DNA of 9,312 bases, taken from contig JALSHQ010000375.1 in NCBI GenBank assembly GCA_026982145.1, positions 1-9,312 on the forward strand, in the 5' to 3' direction. A model generated the notes under the pieces. The model had not been told where the DNA came from, searched no databases, and was given only the letters and a program-made list of their open reading frames with translations. Shown one piece after another: positions 5,878 through 9,312 of this stretch. A program made the translations under genes and the position numbers. The stretch comes from Gammaproteobacteria bacterium (GTDB lineage: Bacteria > Pseudomonadota > Gammaproteobacteria > SZUA-140). The stretch's first letter is position 1, and every line of letters begins with the position of its first letter.

Positions 5878-7259
5878 TGGCCACCTTTAAAGTCATCTCC
5901 CCCGTCAATAATCGCCGCTATGCAGAGCGCAGCTACGCAACAGATAAACAGATTGAACAGCGTTTAAAAGCTGCTGCCATCGCTCAAACAGCGTGGCAAC
6001 AGAGACCTCTTGAGGAACGTCAAGCGATCTGCCTCAAAGCAACAAGCGCGCTGCTCGCGAGGCAAGGTGCCATTGCTGAAGAGATTAGCTGGCAGATGGG
6101 GCGTCCGCTGCGCTACAGCGCCGGCGAGATCAAAGGTTTTGCTGAACGCGCGCGCCATATGGTCAGAATCGCCGCTGAAAAATTAGGTGATATTGAAATT
6201 GAGTCCTCGACAGAGTGTGCACGCCTCATCCGCCGCACACCGCTCGGTATCGTACTCTCAATCATCCCGTGGAATTACCCTTACCTCACCGCCGTCAACT
6301 CCATTATTCCAGCTTTGATCGCAGGCAACAGCGTCATCATGAAACCGTCATCACAAACCCCCTTAACTGCCGAGCGCATTTTTGAAGCCTTCGAAACAGC
6401 GGGACTGCCGGCGGGATTATTTCAGTACCTCTTCATGGATCGCGCCACCACCCGCAAACTGATACAGAGCAGTGCTATTAATTATGTCGCCTTTACCGGC
6501 TCCCCCAAGGGAGGGGCTGAGATTGAGGTGGCGGCCGCCGGTCGCTTTATCGACATTGGCCTTGAGCTCGGCGGCAAAGACCCTGCTTATGTGCGCAGCG
6601 ATGCTAACCTCAACCACGCCATTGAAAGCTTAGTCGATGGGACGTTCTTCAACTCGGGGCAGTCTTGCTGCGGCATTGAACGCATCTACGTTCATAAATC
6701 TCAATACAGACGCTTTTGCGACGGCTTCATCGCACTCACAAAGGAATACCGCCTTGGCGACCCACTGCAGCCAGACACCACCTTGGGGCCGATGGTGACG
6801 GCCACTGCCGCTAACCACGTGCGTCAGCAGATCGATGATGCGGTTCAGCAAGGTGCCCGCGCGACGATTGATGAAAAGCGCTTTCCGGCAAGCCGTGCCA
6901 ACAGCGCCTACCTCGCGCCACAGGTGTTGCTGGATGTTGATCATTCGATGTCAGTCATGCGCGATGAAAGCTTTGGGCCAGTGGTCGGCATCATGCAGGT
7001 CGATAGCGATGAACAGGCGGTTGAGCTGATGAACGACTCCTCCTTCGGCCTGACCGCGTCGATCTGGACAGCCTCACGCGAAACTGCGCTGGCACTCGGC
7101 GCACAACTACAAACAGGCACCTGTTTCATGAACCGCTGCGACTACTTGGATCCAGCACTCGCCTGGAGCGGCGTTAAAAACTCCGGTAAAGGGTGTTCAC
7201 TTTCAGAGCTTGCTTATGAGCGACTCACCCAGCCCAAATCATTTCACCTCTGCCGATAA
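5877..7259 (+). CDS. NAD(P)-dependent aldehyde dehydrogenase
   Basis: A 460-residue member of the aldehyde dehydrogenase superfamily, slightly shorter than the common 480-500. Conserved elements are Asn132 (IIPWNYP), Lys156 (VIMKPS), the FTGSPKGG nucleotide-binding turn (206-213), general base Glu230 (LELGGKDP), nucleophile Cys264 (SGQSCCG) and Glu364 (DESFGPVVG). A second cysteine, Cys265, follows the nucleophile directly. The enzyme oxidises an aldehyde to an acid in the cytoplasm. Sitting between the ligase and an alcohol dehydrogenase, its likely substrate is a gamma-glutamylated amino aldehyde, as for PuuC in polyamine breakdown; this is inference. Some succinate-semialdehyde dehydrogenase-like enzymes look similar. 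The start ATG overlaps the ligase stop by one base. The active site appears complete. Confidence 0.92.
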   Translation: MATFKVISPVNNRRYAERSYATDKQIEQRLKAAAIAQTAWQQRPLEERQAICLKATSALLARQGAIAEEISWQMGRPLRYSAGEIKGFAERARHMVRIAAEKLGDIEIESSTECARLIRRTPLGIVLSIIPWNYPYLTAVNSIIPALIAGNSVIMKPSSQTPLTAERIFEAFETAGLPAGLFQYLFMDRATTRKLIQSSAINYVAFTGSPKGGAEIEVAAAGRFIDIGLELGGKDPAYVRSDANLNHAIESLVDGTFFNSGQSCCGIERIYVHKSQYRRFCDGFIALTKEYRLGDPLQPDTTLGPMVTATAANHVRQQIDDAVQQGARATIDEKRFPASRANSAYLAPQVLLDVDHSMSVMRDESFGPVVGIMQVDSDEQAVELMNDSSFGLTASIWTASRETALALGAQLQTGTCFMNRCDYLDPALAWSGVKNSGKGCSLSELAYERLTQPKSFHLCR

Positions 7260-7266
7260 AGCGATC

Positions 7267-8436
7267 ATGACCCCACCTCACGGCAACTGGAACTACCCCA
7301 CGACTATCTGGTTCGGCTGCGGCCGCAATGATGAACTCCCTGCGGCCTGTCGGGCACTGGGCATGCAGCGCCCTCTTCTAGTCACCGACAAAGGGCTGAC
7401 TAAACTACCGATGGTTAGCCAGGCGATCGCCTATAACCAAAATGCGGGCATTCCTACCGGGCTTTTTTTCGATGTAAAACCAAACCCCAGTAGCAACAAC
7501 ATTAGCCAAGGCGTTGCCCACTACCATAAAGACGGCCATGACGGCATCATCGCGCTCGGTGGCGGCAGCGCGCTGGATGCAGGCAAAGCGATTGCATTAA
7601 TGGTCGGGCAACAGCGCCCACTGTGGGATTTTGAAGATGTCGGCGACCACTGGCAACGTGCTGATAGCGATGGCATTGCACCGATCATTGCCCTGCCCAC
7701 CACCGCAGGCACCGGTTCTGAAGTGGGGCGCGCATCGCTGATCATCGACGAGGCGCACCACAGCAAAAAGATCATCTTCCACCCAAAAATGCTGCCCAGC
7801 ATTGTCATCGCAGATCCGCAACTCACGGTTGGCCTGCCCGCCAACATCACCGCCGCCACGGGCATGGATGCGCTTTCACACAACCTAGAAGCCTACTGCG
7901 CCCCCGGCTACCACCCAATGGCCGACGGCATTGCATTGGAAGGAATGCGCCTAGTCAAAGAGTGGCTCGCCACCGCCTGCGAAACACCGCTCAACCTCGA
8001 GGCGCGCAGCCAGATGATGGCCGCCTCCACCATGGGTGCCACCGCCTTTCAGAAAGGGCTCGGGGCGATGCACGCCTTAGCCCACCCACTAGGGGCGATT
8101 TATGATGCACACCACGGCCTGCTTAACGCCATTTTAATGCCCTACGTGCTGCTTAAAAACCACGCGGCTATCGATGCCAAAATGAGCCAACTCGCCAACG
8201 CACTCGCCCTTGATGGTAATGGTTTTGACGCTGTATTCTCTTATATCATCGCACTGCGCAAGCAAGTCGGCATCCCCAACAACCTGCAAGCTATCGGCAT
8301 TGATGAGGCACGTATCGATGAAATTGCCGCGCAGGCACTGCAAGACCCCTCTGCAGGAGGCAACCCCATTCAGTTTACCCAACCGCAATATGCTGAGCTG
8401 CTGCACGATGCAATCAGCGGCAAGCTGGATATTTAA
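7267..8436 (+). CDS. Iron-containing (group III) alcohol dehydrogenase
   Basis: With ATG at 7267 the protein has 389 residues, the usual family length, and starts seven bases after the aldehyde dehydrogenase stop. In-frame ATG 7216 and TTG 7210 would add 17 or 19 polar residues overlapping the previous gene; the conserved part begins at NWNYPTTIWFG, so the shorter form is preferred, without a clear ribosome binding site for either. NAD-binding motifs are GGGSALDAGKA (98-108) and PTTAGTGSE (144-152). Metal ligands by comparison with FucO are Asp201, His205, His269 and His283 (MDALSH, MHALAHPLG, DAHHG), with His273 also conserved. The enzyme interconverts an alcohol and an aldehyde. Being last in the ligase-aldehyde dehydrogenase operon, it probably makes the aldehyde used by its neighbour from a gamma-glutamylated amino alcohol. 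Substrate identity is inferred only. Confidence 0.92.
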   Translation: MTPPHGNWNYPTTIWFGCGRNDELPAACRALGMQRPLLVTDKGLTKLPMVSQAIAYNQNAGIPTGLFFDVKPNPSSNNISQGVAHYHKDGHDGIIALGGGSALDAGKAIALMVGQQRPLWDFEDVGDHWQRADSDGIAPIIALPTTAGTGSEVGRASLIIDEAHHSKKIIFHPKMLPSIVIADPQLTVGLPANITAATGMDALSHNLEAYCAPGYHPMADGIALEGMRLVKEWLATACETPLNLEARSQMMAASTMGATAFQKGLGAMHALAHPLGAIYDAHHGLLNAILMPYVLLKNHAAIDAKMSQLANALALDGNGFDAVFSYIIALRKQVGIPNNLQAIGIDEARIDEIAAQALQDPSAGGNPIQFTQPQYAELLHDAISGKLDI

Positions 8437-8616
8437 AACGACGCGCTACCATTTTCCGCCGCCCAACGAGTGACCTACAGGTAACCCCCAAAACCCCGAA
8501 CATCACCTGAGCCACAGCTCAACTTCCACCACCCAAATTCGCCCTTTCACCACTATAGTTTTGATGATATTTGCCGATTCATCACTACATAAGCACTTCA
8601 ATTGAAAAGCGATTAC
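8437..8616. other. Intergenic region after the catabolic operon
   Basis: A 180-bp gap. A weak stem TGAGC/GCTCA with a four-base loop lies at 8508-8521 but has no T-run, so it is not called a terminator. TATAGT at 8554-8559 could be a -10 box for the downstream gene, but no good -35 accompanies it. Nothing else was recognised. Confidence 0.4.
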
Positions 8617-9312
8617 ATGCTGAAAATATTAAACCTATTTTCCAAAAAGCCTTCCACCACCCACCCCTCGACTGAGCTGAGGGTGGTGCTAGACAGCCTT
8701 AAACTTCGCAAACTGCTTACCTATTTCCCCATTGGCGATAACCTTAAATACTTCCCTGCATACCGCGAGGAAATCACCCTCGACGCCATTATCATCGCCT
8801 ACATGATTAATGGCGAAATTATCTATTCAAATAATGAAGTCAGCTATAACGAAAATGGTGAATTATGCTTAAGCGGGGTATCCCACCATGAGGTCAGCAG
8901 TTTTGCCATTCTTATCCCCTCAACCATTCGCAATGAAGCGGCACTCGACTATCAACAAAAAGAGATTCTTGAAAAGAGTGGCGGCTTTGCGAAGGGCAAT
9001 AGCATCACATTGATTGGCCAGCAAAAAGATGGTGAAATCCCAATCATTGACACCGTCGTTACAAGAAATGCGCGTCTCAAAGAGGGGTATTTTGATGACA
9101 CCCCTGTGGTTGTACTCAATGTAGACCCGGCCCTGCTAGAACTTAAGGACCAGCGCACTCAAGCTAGACTCGCGGCAAAAATAGCGGGGTTAGTCCAGAC
9201 CAAACTCTATAGCGAACCGAACCACTGCACTATTGTCGATTTTTCAGGACACACCACCAAAATTAGCTGCGACAGTAATGAACTGATCCCGTTGAGCTGT
9301 AAAACAGGTGAA
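8617..9312 (+). CDS. Unrecognised protein, 3' end outside window
   Basis: The frame is open from ATG 8617 to the window end, giving 232 visible residues (MLKILNLFSKKPSTTH at the N-terminus). No signal peptide or membrane helix is evident; the first dozen residues are short, hydrophobic and basic. The protein is of mixed charge with a probable alpha/beta make-up: strands around DAIIIAYMINGEIIYS (56-71), VSSFAILIP (93-101) and TPVVVLNVDP (161-170), and a helical, charged segment LLELKDQRTQARLAAKIAG (172-190). Five clustered features of any known enzyme are not seen, and no catalytic motif is recognised. The start is supported only by a weak GAAAAG (8604-8609). It begins 180 bp after the catabolic operon and probably has its own promoter. 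Function is unknown; I name no family. Confidence 0.7.
   Translation, partial: MLKILNLFSKKPSTTHPSTELRVVLDSLKLRKLLTYFPIGDNLKYFPAYREEITLDAIIIAYMINGEIIYSNNEVSYNENGELCLSGVSHHEVSSFAILIPSTIRNEAALDYQQKEILEKSGGFAKGNSITLIGQQKDGEIPIIDTVVTRNARLKEGYFDDTPVVVLNVDPALLELKDQRTQARLAAKIAGLVQTKLYSEPNHCTIVDFSGHTTKISCDSNELIPLSCKTGE

Noticed and set aside
7521..7883. 120-codon minus-strand frame inside the alcohol dehydrogenase
   Set aside because: It is the antisense of conserved NAD- and metal-binding segments, with low-complexity composition.
8508..8521. Stem TGAGC-CACA-GCTCA as an operon terminator
   Set aside because: Only five pairs and no following T-run, so it cannot be told from chance.
1..9312. AT-rich first third versus GC-richer catabolic genes as a sign of horizontal transfer
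   Set aside because: The difference is moderate, includes a repeat and small genes, and no integration boundary or mobility gene is visible.

Overview
The window looks like a chromosomal segment of a gammaproteobacterium of moderate GC. The evidence is a PilU-type retraction ATPase of type IV pili, a hybrid-kinase output region with receiver domains, and a gamma-glutamylation catabolic cluster of a kind common in that class. No phage, integrase, CRISPR or rRNA/tRNA gene is visible. The first third (1-2660) is visibly more AT-rich than the catabolic genes at 4500-8440.

Layout. Positions 1-749 are the 3' end of a sensor protein with two receiver domains, cut by the window start. It is followed by a 167-bp foldback repeat (746-912) that looks like a MITE and touches the stop codon of the sensor gene. 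A small zinc-ribbon gene (947-1204) and a pilU gene (1234-2334) come next, then a short two-helix membrane protein (2437-2595). A decayed half copy of the same repeat lies at 2625-2663, between converging genes. On the minus strand, a class I glutamine amidotransferase (3638-4357) is followed by a VanZ-like membrane protein with a C-terminal soluble domain (2684-3622). A 152-bp divergent promoter region separates the amidotransferase from a tight plus-strand operon: a glutamine synthetase-like ligase (4510-5877), an aldehyde dehydrogenase (5877-7259) and an iron-type alcohol dehydrogenase (about 7267-8436). After a 180-bp gap, the 5' part of an unrecognised gene (from 8617) runs off the window end.

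How the genes may work together. Ligase, alcohol dehydrogenase, aldehyde dehydrogenase and gamma-glutamyl hydrolase-like amidotransferase form a complete set for gamma-glutamylated degradation of an amino alcohol: couple the amine to glutamate, oxidise alcohol to aldehyde to acid, then split off glutamate and a free amino acid. No amine oxidase or transaminase of the polyamine (Puu) route is visible here, which is why an amino alcohol such as ethanolamine is preferred as the substrate class. That assignment is inference. The most distinctive non-coding item is the symmetrical foldback repeat and its remnant.
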